Shown here: positions 9,339 to 17,072 of the stretch, in pieces | Numbering within the stretch: the stretch's first letter is position 1 | Layout: each line of letters opens with the position of its first letter | Assembly: GCA_020639075.1 (NCBI GenBank) | Contig: JACKHI010000002.1 | Coordinates: forward strand, 62,001 to 126,000 | Direction: 5' to 3' | DNA from: Phycisphaerales bacterium | Lineage (GTDB): Bacteria > Planctomycetota > Phycisphaerae > UBA1845 > UTPLA1 | DNA length: 64,000 bases | Notes under the pieces: model-generated | Databases searched by the model: none | What the model was told of the DNA's origin: nothing | What the model saw: only the letters and a program-made list of their open reading frames with translations | Position numbers and translations under genes: made by a program

Positions 9339-9986
9339 CTACTTACGCGTGTAAACGATCTTCATGCCTTCGACCATCTTGCCGTCCTTCATGCTGGACA
9401 TGGTGAAGATGTGCTTATCCTTGCTAACAATCTGCACCTTGTTCTGCATACTGCACATTTTCGTGCCGCTCGGATCCTGGCAATCGGGCCCCGTGCCTTC
9501 GAATGTGAACGTCTTGGTCGCGGCGTCGTATTCGCCGTACGAAATGTAGAACATCGTGCTCATGCTATCGATCCACGATGCGAAGAACTGCTTCTTGTAC
9601 TTGTCGTAACCGATGAGGCTCATGCCGGTGAACGGCGTGCCCATCATGTCGCCGGCGTAGTCCTGCTGGATGTAGCGATTGTCCAAAATCCAGTGATTCG
9701 ATGACGTGGCTTTCGACGTCATCGTCTGTCCCTGTCCCATGTCCACGGTGCTCTCGGCGTTCCAGTCGCCGATCATCGCATCCAACAGGGCGTGCTCCTT
9801 GCCGGGTGTGCCCATCTCGATCATCTTCGCCATCGCCGGATCCATCTGCGGCTGGCCGCCCGCGGGCTTCTGATCCGGTTCATTCCCGGAGACGGCGTTC
9901 GACGTGATGAGCGCCCCTGCGCCGACCAGCGCGACACAACCCACGAGATTCCGAAGAGCCACCGCCAGCCTCATTCGCTTTTTCAT
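9339..9986 (-). CDS. Secreted DUF1579 family protein
   Basis: 215 residues from the ATG at 9986, which has TAGGAG five bases upstream on the minus strand; the open frame continues upstream to 10,499 without coding evidence. The N-terminal signal sequence (VALRNLVGCVALVGAGALITSNAVS) is followed by a DUF1579 domain: DAMIGDWNAES, SSNHWILDNRYIQQDY, GYDKYKKQFFASWIDSMSTMFYISYGEYD. Such proteins are periplasmic lipocalin-like barrels of unknown ligand. Confidence 0.85.
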   Translation of the reverse strand: MKKRMRLAVALRNLVGCVALVGAGALITSNAVSGNEPDQKPAGGQPQMDPAMAKMIEMGTPGKEHALLDAMIGDWNAESTVDMGQGQTMTSKATSSNHWILDNRYIQQDYAGDMMGTPFTGMSLIGYDKYKKQFFASWIDSMSTMFYISYGEYDAATKTFTFEGTGPDCQDPSGTKMCSMQNKVQIVSKDKHIFTMSSMKDGKMVEGMKIVYTRK

Positions 9987-10520
9987 AACTTCTCCTATCG
10001 TTTGCAGAGTGATTTGGCGCGAAGTCGCCATCCGCACCGGGATTGTCGTTTCCGCACGATGCGGAAGATGTCCGAACATTAACCGAACTCTGTTTGGGTT
10101 GTCAAGCGCCCCGCAGCATCGCTCGTAACACGCTGTGCTCACTCGCGTACCGGTCGGCATTGGGGGCAGGATCGCGAACAATACGCGTGTCGGCTTTTCA
10201 TTTCGCGAATGGATCGCTCGACCATCCGAAGCGTCCGTGAACGGACCGACGATGCGTCGGCATTGGACGGGGCCGCTCGCGGCTGCAAACGCGCTGAGTC
10301 TTGCACGCGGCTTTGCACAGCCTAACTGACGCGGCCGCGGCAGGTTGAGTGAATTTGCACCGAAATGCGCCCCCCGCAATTTGGCGCAAATTGTGCAAAA
10401 CCGGCCGAGGCAGACGTCACAACCGGGATGTCGGGGCGCGTGCAACATGACAGGCAGGTGACTTGATCGGCGCGCCCCGATCGGTGTGATTGAAGTCACG
10501 CGCCCGCTGTGCTGCGATCG
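9987..10520. other. Intergenic region upstream of the DUF1579 gene
   Basis: 534 bp with no convincing gene on either strand. Besides the candidate promoter near 10,100, it contains GCAAATT/GCAAAA-type repeats around 10,376-10,400 (GCAATTT, GCAAATT, GCAAAAC, spaced about 10 bp). These recall the phased TTTGC array at 16,951. Confidence 0.5.
10077..10105 (-). promoter_or_regulatory. Candidate promoter for the DUF1579 gene
   Basis: On the minus strand a perfect TTGACA (10,105-10,100) is followed after 17 bp by TTAATG, a weak -10. It lies about 90 bp upstream of the start codon at 9986. Confidence 0.45.
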
Positions 10521-11306
10521 TCAACCCATCAGAAAGCGAGCCACGCCTTGCCAGGCCCCCGTCGCCGAGACCTGATGCATCACGACGAAGACCGCGGACA
10601 TGGCGGTGAGGCTGATGGCGAGCCATTTGTCGAACCGACGAATCATTAGGCATCGCACGGCGAGAAGGAGCAGGCCAAGCGTGACGGAAGAGTGGACCGG
10701 TCCGAAGACGCGGAACCAGACGCTCGCGGCGAAGAAATCGTTGAGCCATTGGATGCGGCCCATCGCGGCGGACATCGCGGCGATCGTGCCCATCAGCATC
10801 AGCGATCGGTGGATCTCCGGCCGCTTGCGCTGCCAGACGGCGAGCGCTACCATCGCGCCGAATATCGTGATCGTCATCAACGGGACGTAAAGGAACTGCG
10901 GCGGTTTCATGCCGAAGAGTTCGAGTTCGGGCGGATTGGCGCGGGCAGCGCCGACGCCGACGAAGTAGCCCATCGTGACGAGCAACAGCGCGAAGATCGC
11001 GCCGACGCGACCTATTCGCATGTGCATCTTGAGACTGCGACCTGCGACGAGCGCGGGCTGGAGAACAATAAGCAGCAACCATCCGAGCTGCGCGATGCCG
11101 TGAACGATCAGCAGCATACGGATCGGCGGCGTGAGCGGCCGATTGGGAAAGGCGCGACCGTGAAAGTAGAAGTCGCTGAACCCGATAAGCGCGATGGCCA
11201 TCAGCAGGATGCCGGCGAGAGGGTAAAACAGCCGGTCGGTCCGAACTCTGGCGGAGGAGGTTGCGAGTGGAGCACCGACGAGGGACGGGGCGTTGATTTG
11301 TGTCAT
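10521..11306 (-). CDS. Seven-TM membrane protein of unknown function
   Basis: 261 residues with about seven hydrophobic helices, including FYPLAGILLMAIALIGFSDFYF, MLLIVHGIAQLGWLLLIVLQPALV, IFALLLVTMGYFVGV and LMTITIFGAMVALAVW. Conserved-looking His residues sit in or near helices (FYFHGRAFPNRPLTP, LIVHGIAQ, KMHMRIGR, EIHRSLML, VHSSVTL). This suggests a haem- or metal-handling membrane protein similar in layout to DUF2306-type proteins, but I do not recognise the family securely. A TATAAT-like element lies upstream at 11,372-11,377 (minus strand). Confidence 0.7.
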   Translation of the reverse strand: MTQINAPSLVGAPLATSSARVRTDRLFYPLAGILLMAIALIGFSDFYFHGRAFPNRPLTPPIRMLLIVHGIAQLGWLLLIVLQPALVAGRSLKMHMRIGRVGAIFALLLVTMGYFVGVGAARANPPELELFGMKPPQFLYVPLMTITIFGAMVALAVWQRKRPEIHRSLMLMGTIAAMSAAMGRIQWLNDFFAASVWFRVFGPVHSSVTLGLLLLAVRCLMIRRFDKWLAISLTAMSAVFVVMHQVSATGAWQGVARFLMG

Positions 11307-11801
11307 AGGTGTTTCGTCTGGAACAAAAGCGAGGCCGGGCGTGCGACTGTCTCTTGCGCACGAGGTCGCGGATTATATCGCGGCGGCGAGGAATGCAAGG
11401 TCGCGCGTAGGGGTCGCATGTGCGAACTTTATGGTGCTGCTTTTTTGAGTGGGGATTGCAGGCGGGGGGAGGGAAATGTGCAAGATTTTGCGGGCTTGGT
11501 GACATGGCGCGCGGCGCGATTCGTCGACGGTGTAATACGAATGATCGCGTTGTGCCAACGGAACTGGCGGGCGAGCCGCCGGCGGCACCCGTGCGCCCGG
11601 CAAGATTGACTTTCAAAGTGACAGAGGCAGAAGAAGACGTATTGAGTGACAGGGCTCAAAGCGATGGTAGTGAAGGTGCATCGTGAACAGGCTAGGCGAA
11701 GGACGAACTGGCGAGACATGTACACCAAGTTGGGCGATGCATGTTCACGGTGAGCGGACAGTGTCGAATCCGGCTGCTTGCAGACAATCAGGGCATGCAA
11801 T
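11307..11801. other. Intergenic region, no gene recognised
   Basis: 495 bp between two minus-strand genes. Apart from the TATAAT on the minus strand at 11,372-11,377, probably the -10 of the downstream seven-TM gene, no coding signal, RNA or clear repeat was seen. Confidence 0.4.
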
Positions 11802-12521
11802 TCAAGACACTCGGCGGCGCAAGAGAATTGGAACTGCGGCGAGTCCAAGAAGCGTCGCGACTTCGGGTTCGGGAATCGACTCAAATGTGATATGAAGACT
11901 CCCGTCCCCAACACCTATGGCGTTGGATCCACCTCCAAGGGTCCGGATCATCATTTGGTAACTTATGGCCGTTTCCAGGCCAGCGGGTACTTCCACTTGC
12001 CCTTGAATATAAAACGCACCAACAGGAGGCCCCAAGTCCAGTGGCCCATTTGTCAGCGATTCTATGAACACCAACCCGATCCCTTCCGTTCCGACAGAAA
12101 AACTCGAATGGGCCTGAAACCGACTTCCAAGAGCGTCATAGTCGTATTCAAGATCGAAACTCACACGAAGCGCGTTAACGGGGGTAAACCTGAGTGTGCC
12201 AGTAGAACGCGAGAACGCCATTTGCGAAGTGGGTGTGTCCGACAAGGCGTGAACGGCATCCATGAGAAAGTCGAGTTGCTGGTGATTCCATGTCACATCG
12301 TATGTCGTCATGGAAGCGGTGGTCTGCCCAATCATCGCCGATTGCGAGTACTGGTACGGATTTTGCGGGATCGAGCTGATATCGCGTTCCCTCTGTCCAT
12401 CAACATCCACCGAGGATCCCAACTCCCAGAATGAGAAATCGACGAGGTCGCCCGCCCGCGACGCAGACAACGGCATCACCACCAGCGTTATGGCCACTAA
12501 CACAGAATGAGGGCTTGCCAT
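11802..12521 (-). CDS. PEP-CTERM sorted exported protein
   Basis: 239 residues from ATG 12,521 (an in-frame TTG lies three codons upstream). It has a signal peptide (VLVAITLVVMPLSASRAG). The C-terminal tripartite sorting tail is IPEPEVATLLGLAAVPILLRRR: the PEP motif, a hydrophobic span, then Arg residues. PEP-CTERM proteins are processed by exosortase and delivered to the envelope or surface. The middle region shares its plan with the PEP-CTERM protein at 59,977 (NPYxxSQ/ATHH, TYDVTWNHQQ/NYDFSWAEQG, DFLMDAVHALS/RFLVNSSLAA), so they are paralogues. Role unknown. Confidence 0.85.
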   Translation of the reverse strand: MASPHSVLVAITLVVMPLSASRAGDLVDFSFWELGSSVDVDGQRERDISSIPQNPYQYSQSAMIGQTTASMTTYDVTWNHQQLDFLMDAVHALSDTPTSQMAFSRSTGTLRFTPVNALRVSFDLEYDYDALGSRFQAHSSFSVGTEGIGLVFIESLTNGPLDLGPPVGAFYIQGQVEVPAGLETAISYQMMIRTLGGGSNAIGVGDGSLHITFESIPEPEVATLLGLAAVPILLRRRVS

Positions 12522-12631
12522 GAATCTCAACCCGCGATGATAAACACTAGATCACAGTTTTCGTCCTCGCAGTATTTCAGCGAGGCGCCACAGCCCGATT
12601 CTAGCACACCAAGCCTACATGGAGGTAAACA

Positions 12632-12967
12632 ATGACCCGCAGAATGAACCTGATTCTCGTTGTTATTCTCGGCTTCATCAGTGCCCGCAGCGCTCATGGT
12701 CAACCGGATGCGTACGTGGACCAGAACGCCGGAGGCTCCAACAACGAAATGTCGTGGGCTAACGCCTACACCGGACTTAGCGAGGCAATCTCGTATGCGT
12801 CACCCAAGGACGAAATATGGGTGGACAGGTGGCCCATGTCCGAAGGACGTGGGGGCACGATTTCGGCGGCGGGGAGGCGATCAGTCGTTCTCGGCAACCC
12901 TCACAAGGGCCAACGATATGCCAAGTCGGCGGCAGCGGCGGTCTTCGATTCGCACGTTTTTCAATGA
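12632..12967 (+). pseudogene. Truncated secreted beta-helix-type protein, interrupted by a hairpin repeat
   Basis: ATG 12,632 with GGAGG seven bases upstream opens a signal peptide (LILVVILGFISARSAHG). A segment YVDQNAGGSNNEMSWANAYTGLSEAISYASPKDEIWV follows, the usual N-terminus of large planctomycete right-handed beta-helix (choice-of-anchor/pectate-lyase-like) proteins. Immediately after DEIWV, where such proteins continue with a glycine-rich ADGTY segment, the sequence turns into a palindromic repeat (12,828-12,855). The remaining ~45 codons are unrelated. The reading frame survives to 12,967 but almost all of the expected protein is missing, so this is most likely a gene remnant. Confidence 0.65.
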
Positions 12968-13025
12968 CTCGATGGTCATTCGTGGGCCGAAATCGTGACC
13001 CCAGGTCGAGTACGACCTGGGCCAC
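12828..13025. repeat. Two hairpin repeats of the GGxCACC family (family D)
   Basis: At 12,828-12,855 (minus orientation) and 12,997-13,025 (plus) there are palindromes whose arms end in CCCCA..TGGG-CCACC. They belong with copies at 14,902, 28,683 and 55,530. The first copy cuts the coding frame of the beta-helix remnant. Confidence 0.65.
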
Positions 13026-13063
13026 CCTACGGTGCGGATCCTACCAGACTGCAGGGACGCTGA

Positions 13064-14077
13064 TCAGAATCTCCATCCAATGGCATCGTCCATTTTCACT
13101 TCTGCCAGGATTCGGCTGTGGGCCCCCGGTTCCGGTGGCAGCCAGTGTAGCTCTATTCGAACGTTGCGGCGGTCCTTGTCGTCATCGCCGACGTTGCACA
13201 ACACTCTCACACTGCAATTCCAGTAGGAGGCCAGGTCTCGTCTCTTGGCCCCGCCCACGACTTCATACGTGTTTTCGTAATCCGGAGCGTCGATGTACTC
13301 CCCGAGATCGATATCGAAGACGCGCACGAAGATCACGCCTTGCAGGTCCCCACTCAGGAATCCGTACACATCGTAGAATCCGCTTTGGTCAGCTCTTTCC
13401 CAACGAATCATGTCGTCCGAGAGGGACTTCTTGTCCCGCTTCAGGAACTTCTCAAATTCAGTGAGGCGGGGAGGTGACTTCGCTGAACAATACTCTCCGA
13501 GGTTGATTATCCACTTCCTGGTAAGATCCCGATTTTGAATCAAGGACGACTCCCTCACTCTGACGGCCATCGATTCACTATAGAGCACGACATCACTCAG
13601 GCAATTGTCCATGAGCTTTCTGACTGTGATCTTTGCTTTGACTCCGAGTTTGGCATCGACCTTGATTCGATCCCCGTCAAAGTTGCCCCAGATCTCCCAC
13701 GGCGGCCAGGACCTTGACTTCGATTGCCGGACCAGAATTTCCATGCAGCCAGCCGCCCAATGGTCAATTTGAGGATCCGCGACGCTACATAATGTCTTGT
13801 GCCGATAGACGGCGACACGCTCCTTGGTTCGCACTTCCCTGCGAACGAATCTTCGGCAAACGCCGGATTTCACCGGCACTTCTCTCCACACCGGCGATAG
13901 GGATATGCGTTCCACGGAGCGATCGACTGCGTCCTTCGCTCCGTGCATCCAGGATAGATCAAGCTCTAGGTCTACGGATTCCGAATCCGCGACGCGCTGC
14001 ACTCGGGGCTGTTCGCCACGAGCCGGAGGAACACAGAGGGCAGCGAAAAGGCAAGAAACTAACACAGTGTTTCTCAC
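13064..14077 (-). CDS. Secreted hypothetical protein
   Basis: 337 residues if started at GTG 14,077, which has GGAG seven bases upstream and directly precedes a signal peptide (NTVLVSCLFAALCVPPARG). The open frame continues upstream to 14,191 without sense. The mature part is basic and rich in Arg, Ser and Trp, with cysteines that may form disulfides, and I recognise no domain. It is the first of four consecutive minus-strand genes (13,064-16,737) of lower GC than their neighbours, encoding secreted, membrane or unknown proteins. Possibly a horizontally acquired block. Confidence 0.6.
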   Translation of the reverse strand: MRNTVLVSCLFAALCVPPARGEQPRVQRVADSESVDLELDLSWMHGAKDAVDRSVERISLSPVWREVPVKSGVCRRFVRREVRTKERVAVYRHKTLCSVADPQIDHWAAGCMEILVRQSKSRSWPPWEIWGNFDGDRIKVDAKLGVKAKITVRKLMDNCLSDVVLYSESMAVRVRESSLIQNRDLTRKWIINLGEYCSAKSPPRLTEFEKFLKRDKKSLSDDMIRWERADQSGFYDVYGFLSGDLQGVIFVRVFDIDLGEYIDAPDYENTYEVVGGAKRRDLASYWNCSVRVLCNVGDDDKDRRNVRIELHWLPPEPGAHSRILAEVKMDDAIGWRF

Positions 14078-14366
14078 ACGAAATCTCCGCGCGGGTGCGA
14101 CTGACGGATTGCCTGCTTGTCTGGTAGGGACCGCATGGTGGACCCAAATTGGCTGATTTGTTCGCCTGCCTTCATGGATAGACGAACCCAAAACTCCCGG
14201 TCTTTCGTATCCAACATCTGCTCAAGTGCCGTAGGGTCCGCTGTGCGGACCGATTGCCGAGGTCAATGATGACGTTGATCAAGAAACCGGCGTTTGCAGC
14301 GATTGAATGAGCAATCTCCCACGCCTTAGCTAGTATCGTAGGGCGGGTCATCGACCCGCCGAATCA

Positions 14367-14744
14367 CTACGGACGACCCAACCGGAATTCGCGGTCACAA
14401 CAATCCGCGATTTCGTCGATCGCGGATTTCAGCCAATTCCAGATGTCCGTGTGTTGTGCAACGATGTCGTATCCTGATTGGGTCCAACCGTGGATGACGA
14501 TGACCGCAGTTGGCTCGGTCTTGTTCGACCAGAAGCAGGCGATGTCGTCACAATCCTGTCTTCTTGCGAATGCGAGCAAAGGTGACATGTCGGACCCGGC
14601 GGGCCATCGAACAGACGCATCGAACTGCTCTTCATCCGGCATGAAATACCACGGCGTCAGCGCCGTGTCCGGTTTGAATCCGACAAGTCCATGTCGTATG
14701 AGCCACGCATAGCCGGGGGAGATTTGTTCGAAGTGTGTTTTCAT
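14367..14744 (-). CDS. Small hypothetical protein
   Basis: 125 residues from ATG 14,744 (MKTHFEQISPGYAWLIRHGL). The frame remains open upstream to 15,074, but that part overlaps the end of the neighbouring gene and a repeat, so it is not used. The tail (DIACFWSNKTEPTAVIVIHGWTQSGYDIVAQHTDIWNWLKSAIDEIADCC) resembles the plan of SMI1/KNR4-type immunity proteins (acidic, Trp-rich), but the similarity is weak and no partner toxin is seen. A bacterial-immunity role is only a guess. Confidence 0.55.
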   Translation of the reverse strand: MKTHFEQISPGYAWLIRHGLVGFKPDTALTPWYFMPDEEQFDASVRWPAGSDMSPLLAFARRQDCDDIACFWSNKTEPTAVIVIHGWTQSGYDIVAQHTDIWNWLKSAIDEIADCCDREFRLGRP

Positions 14745-14800
14745 GGGTAGCGCCTTTGTTGGCGAATCACTGAGGCGGTGTCGCATTGGGTCAAGGGTCG

Positions 14801-15667
14801 TCAAGTCGCTCTGAATTTTTTCAGCGATGAGGGCCCGACGCTTGCGCGTGCAAGCGGACCAAGTGAATATCGAGTGGTGTTCCGATATCGTATCGTCGCG
14901 CCCCCACCCTTGGAAAGGGTGGGCCACCCGACGAGTCTCGCACCAACCGCGAACTCCTTGCCGTTCTCGGATTCGCAGAAGTACACCCAATACCCATCGC
15001 CACTTCCGTTGTTGACAGGATCGCAGACCGACTGACCGGGGCTGATCCAACCGTCCTTCGGGGCCGCGTACCAACTAATAAACTCCTCTGCGGAGAAGTA
15101 GTCGCCGGTAATCGTGTCGAGCACGTAATCGTCACCGATTCTGACGTACCCTGCGAACCGTGTAACCCTGATGCGCAGGTCTGAAGTGTTCTGAATCGTC
15201 GTTGAGTACTGCGAGCGCTCACGATAAGGAACCGCAGAATGCCCGAACGTGACCTTTGCATGGCTCGCCCCGGAATCCAGAATCGATAAATCCAGCACGT
15301 CTCGGCGTGGCATCGTAGTCTGTTGGATGTAATCAAATCCGGCTGGCAAGGGATAGAACAAATTCTGACTGTCCAGGATCTGGCCGTTCGGATATGCGAT
15401 GACAAAGGACGTGATGTCTTCGAGATTCACAACGCGGTCGGTAACGTGAATCGATCGATTCTTGATCTCCGCCCGCTGCCAACGAGAAGGCGAATTCAGC
15501 GGCATGCCAATGTAAACACAGAAGTTCCTGTCCTGTTCAAGATACGATTTCAGGCGGCGTAACTCGGCGGTCAACGCACGTGGTCGGGGCTGTCGACGCA
15601 TCAGCCCATAGGCGACGACAAGCAGGGCGACCAAAGCGATGATGAAAAGGAGCGTTCTCATTGGCAT
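14801..15667 (-). CDS. Membrane-anchored hypothetical protein with repeat-extended C-terminus
   Basis: 288 residues. Residues 4-22 (RTLLFIIALVALLVVAYGL) form a single N-terminal anchor, leaving an extracytoplasmic domain with many aromatic residues (DYVLDTITGDYFSAEEFISWYAAPKDGW). No family recognised. The last ~40 codons run through a hairpin repeat at 14,902-14,929 (translated as VGWPTLSKGGGA). The original stop has therefore probably been lost and the tail beyond about residue 245 is repeat-derived. Confidence 0.6.
   Translation of the reverse strand: MPMRTLLFIIALVALLVVAYGLMRRQPRPRALTAELRRLKSYLEQDRNFCVYIGMPLNSPSRWQRAEIKNRSIHVTDRVVNLEDITSFVIAYPNGQILDSQNLFYPLPAGFDYIQQTTMPRRDVLDLSILDSGASHAKVTFGHSAVPYRERSQYSTTIQNTSDLRIRVTRFAGYVRIGDDYVLDTITGDYFSAEEFISWYAAPKDGWISPGQSVCDPVNNGSGDGYWVYFCESENGKEFAVGARLVGWPTLSKGGGATIRYRNTTRYSLGPLARASVGPSSLKKFRAT
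14902..14929. repeat. Hairpin repeat inside a coding region (family D)
   Basis: CCCACCCTT / AAAGGGTGGG hairpin followed by CCACCC, the same pattern as at 28,683 and 55,530, lying inside the 3' end of the gene at 14,801-15,667. Confidence 0.65.
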
Positions 15668-15744
15668 AGGAGGGAAGCGGAAAAGGTGTCAACGCGGAAA
15701 ACGTGTCAGGATGAATTGGGGGCGTCCGCTGCGGCCTACGAAAA

Positions 15745-16737
15745 TCATCCTGACATCTTTCCTTGCAATACCGTGTCGCTGCTTCGATGACGTGACGCTA
15801 CATCATAATCAAGAGACTGAACGTTAACGGTGATTTCACCAGCTCCCCTGACAACGAGGCGCTTGTAGTTTGACTCGCCTTTTGCCAGCGACGGAAGCGT
15901 GAGCACATGGGAAAGATTCCCTCGACGAATTGCAATCTTGACATTGGAGATGTCGAATTTGGCGTGATTCGTTACCGTGATCTTGTGTGTGTACTTTGCG
16001 TCTTCTATTGGGGTGATCACAACATCGACTGCTGCGATCACCTCTCTGCGTTCTTCGGCGCTCTTGGCGAAATTCGCCTTTGCGATTTGGATCGCAGGGT
16101 CCTCAAGAAGCTCAAACACGTCAACGCCATCATTCAGAGCAGCTTTGATTATTCCTCTCAGTTGGGCAAGTTGCTTCCACATACCCAACGTGCTTGGGCT
16201 TATTCGAATAGATTTTTCCCCAGCTGTGCCGACCATTTTGACGAAAACCGTCTCGGATTTTGTAAGCGAGTTGCTGGCGGAATCGTCTAGCTCACATGTG
16301 GCCCGCTCAAGCCAAACCGAGTCATCCACGTGACGAGAGTAGAATTGTGCGGGGTTGTTGGCTCGCTCTCGATAGGACTTGGATGAACCATCGACATCGA
16401 TCACGAGGGTGTTCGCCTTCAGTGCCTTTGATGATATCAAGCTAAAACTCAAATCAAGTCGCACTGAGCATTGTCCGTTCCGGCGTCGGACGCTGAGAGT
16501 TACGACGTAGATCATCGTGCCTCTGGCGGGATCCGCCGAATAGCACTTCGAGTCGTCCAGAACCTCGAACGTATGTTCGTTCTTGGCGTTGTCTGTGGTG
16601 AGGCGAATTCCCTCCATCTTCTCGCATATGCGCCGCAGGTATCCTGCTTCGGTCGGATTGCGATTGGAGGGTTGGCTTGTCGGTGGGCCGAAACTAAGCG
16701 CCATCGTGACACCCAGCCATACAGCGATCTTTGACAT
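15745..16737 (-). CDS. Secreted hypothetical protein
   Basis: 330 residues with an N-terminal hydrophobic segment (IAVWLGVTMALSFGPPT) that can serve as a signal peptide. The mature protein has a beta-rich first half (TFEVLDDSKCYSADPARGTMIYVVTLSVRRRNGQCSVRLDLSFSL), a helical middle, and a C-terminal VVITPIEDAKYTHKITVTNHAKFDISNVKIAIRR segment that looks like an immunoglobulin-like or CARDB-type fold. No family or function can be assigned. It heads the minus-strand group extending to 13,064. Confidence 0.6.
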   Translation of the reverse strand: MSKIAVWLGVTMALSFGPPTSQPSNRNPTEAGYLRRICEKMEGIRLTTDNAKNEHTFEVLDDSKCYSADPARGTMIYVVTLSVRRRNGQCSVRLDLSFSLISSKALKANTLVIDVDGSSKSYRERANNPAQFYSRHVDDSVWLERATCELDDSASNSLTKSETVFVKMVGTAGEKSIRISPSTLGMWKQLAQLRGIIKAALNDGVDVFELLEDPAIQIAKANFAKSAEERREVIAAVDVVITPIEDAKYTHKITVTNHAKFDISNVKIAIRRGNLSHVLTLPSLAKGESNYKRLVVRGAGEITVNVQSLDYDVASRHRSSDTVLQGKMSG

Positions 16738-16950
16738 TTACCTACTCCCGGACACGCCCGTAGGGCCCCGAGTGTCACTGGCGGCTCGCCCGCCAGTGCA
16801 AGGACCGCGGCGAGACCCGCCCGACTGCAGGTCCATGCCCGGCGGGGTCGTTGCGTTCAAACTTTCCCTTCGCGGAACACCGACCAAGACAAAACCTATG
16901 TGACACCGCGTAGCCGCCACTTTTCGCCCACCCCCGCCACCGCCCGCGAA

Positions 16951-17010
16951 TTTGCACGAATTTGCAAGAGTTTGCGACACTTTGCGGGAGTTTGCACGAC
17001 TTTTTCCGCC
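16951..17010. repeat. 10-bp phased TTTGC array
   Basis: TTTGC occurs at exactly 16,951, 16,961, 16,971, 16,981 and 16,991, with a TTTTT at 17,001. The units are TTTGCACGAA, TTTGCAAGAG, TTTGCGACAC, TTTGCGGGAG and TTTGCACGAC. The period equals about one helical turn. It lies in the 335-bp gap 16,738-17,072, just beyond the stop codon of hutU; the rest of the gap shows nothing I recognise. Confidence 0.7.
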
Positions 17011-17072
17011 CGCGGCCCCGCATCGAACGGCGGATGCCCGACCCGCTTCGCCCGCGGCGGGCACACTCCAAC

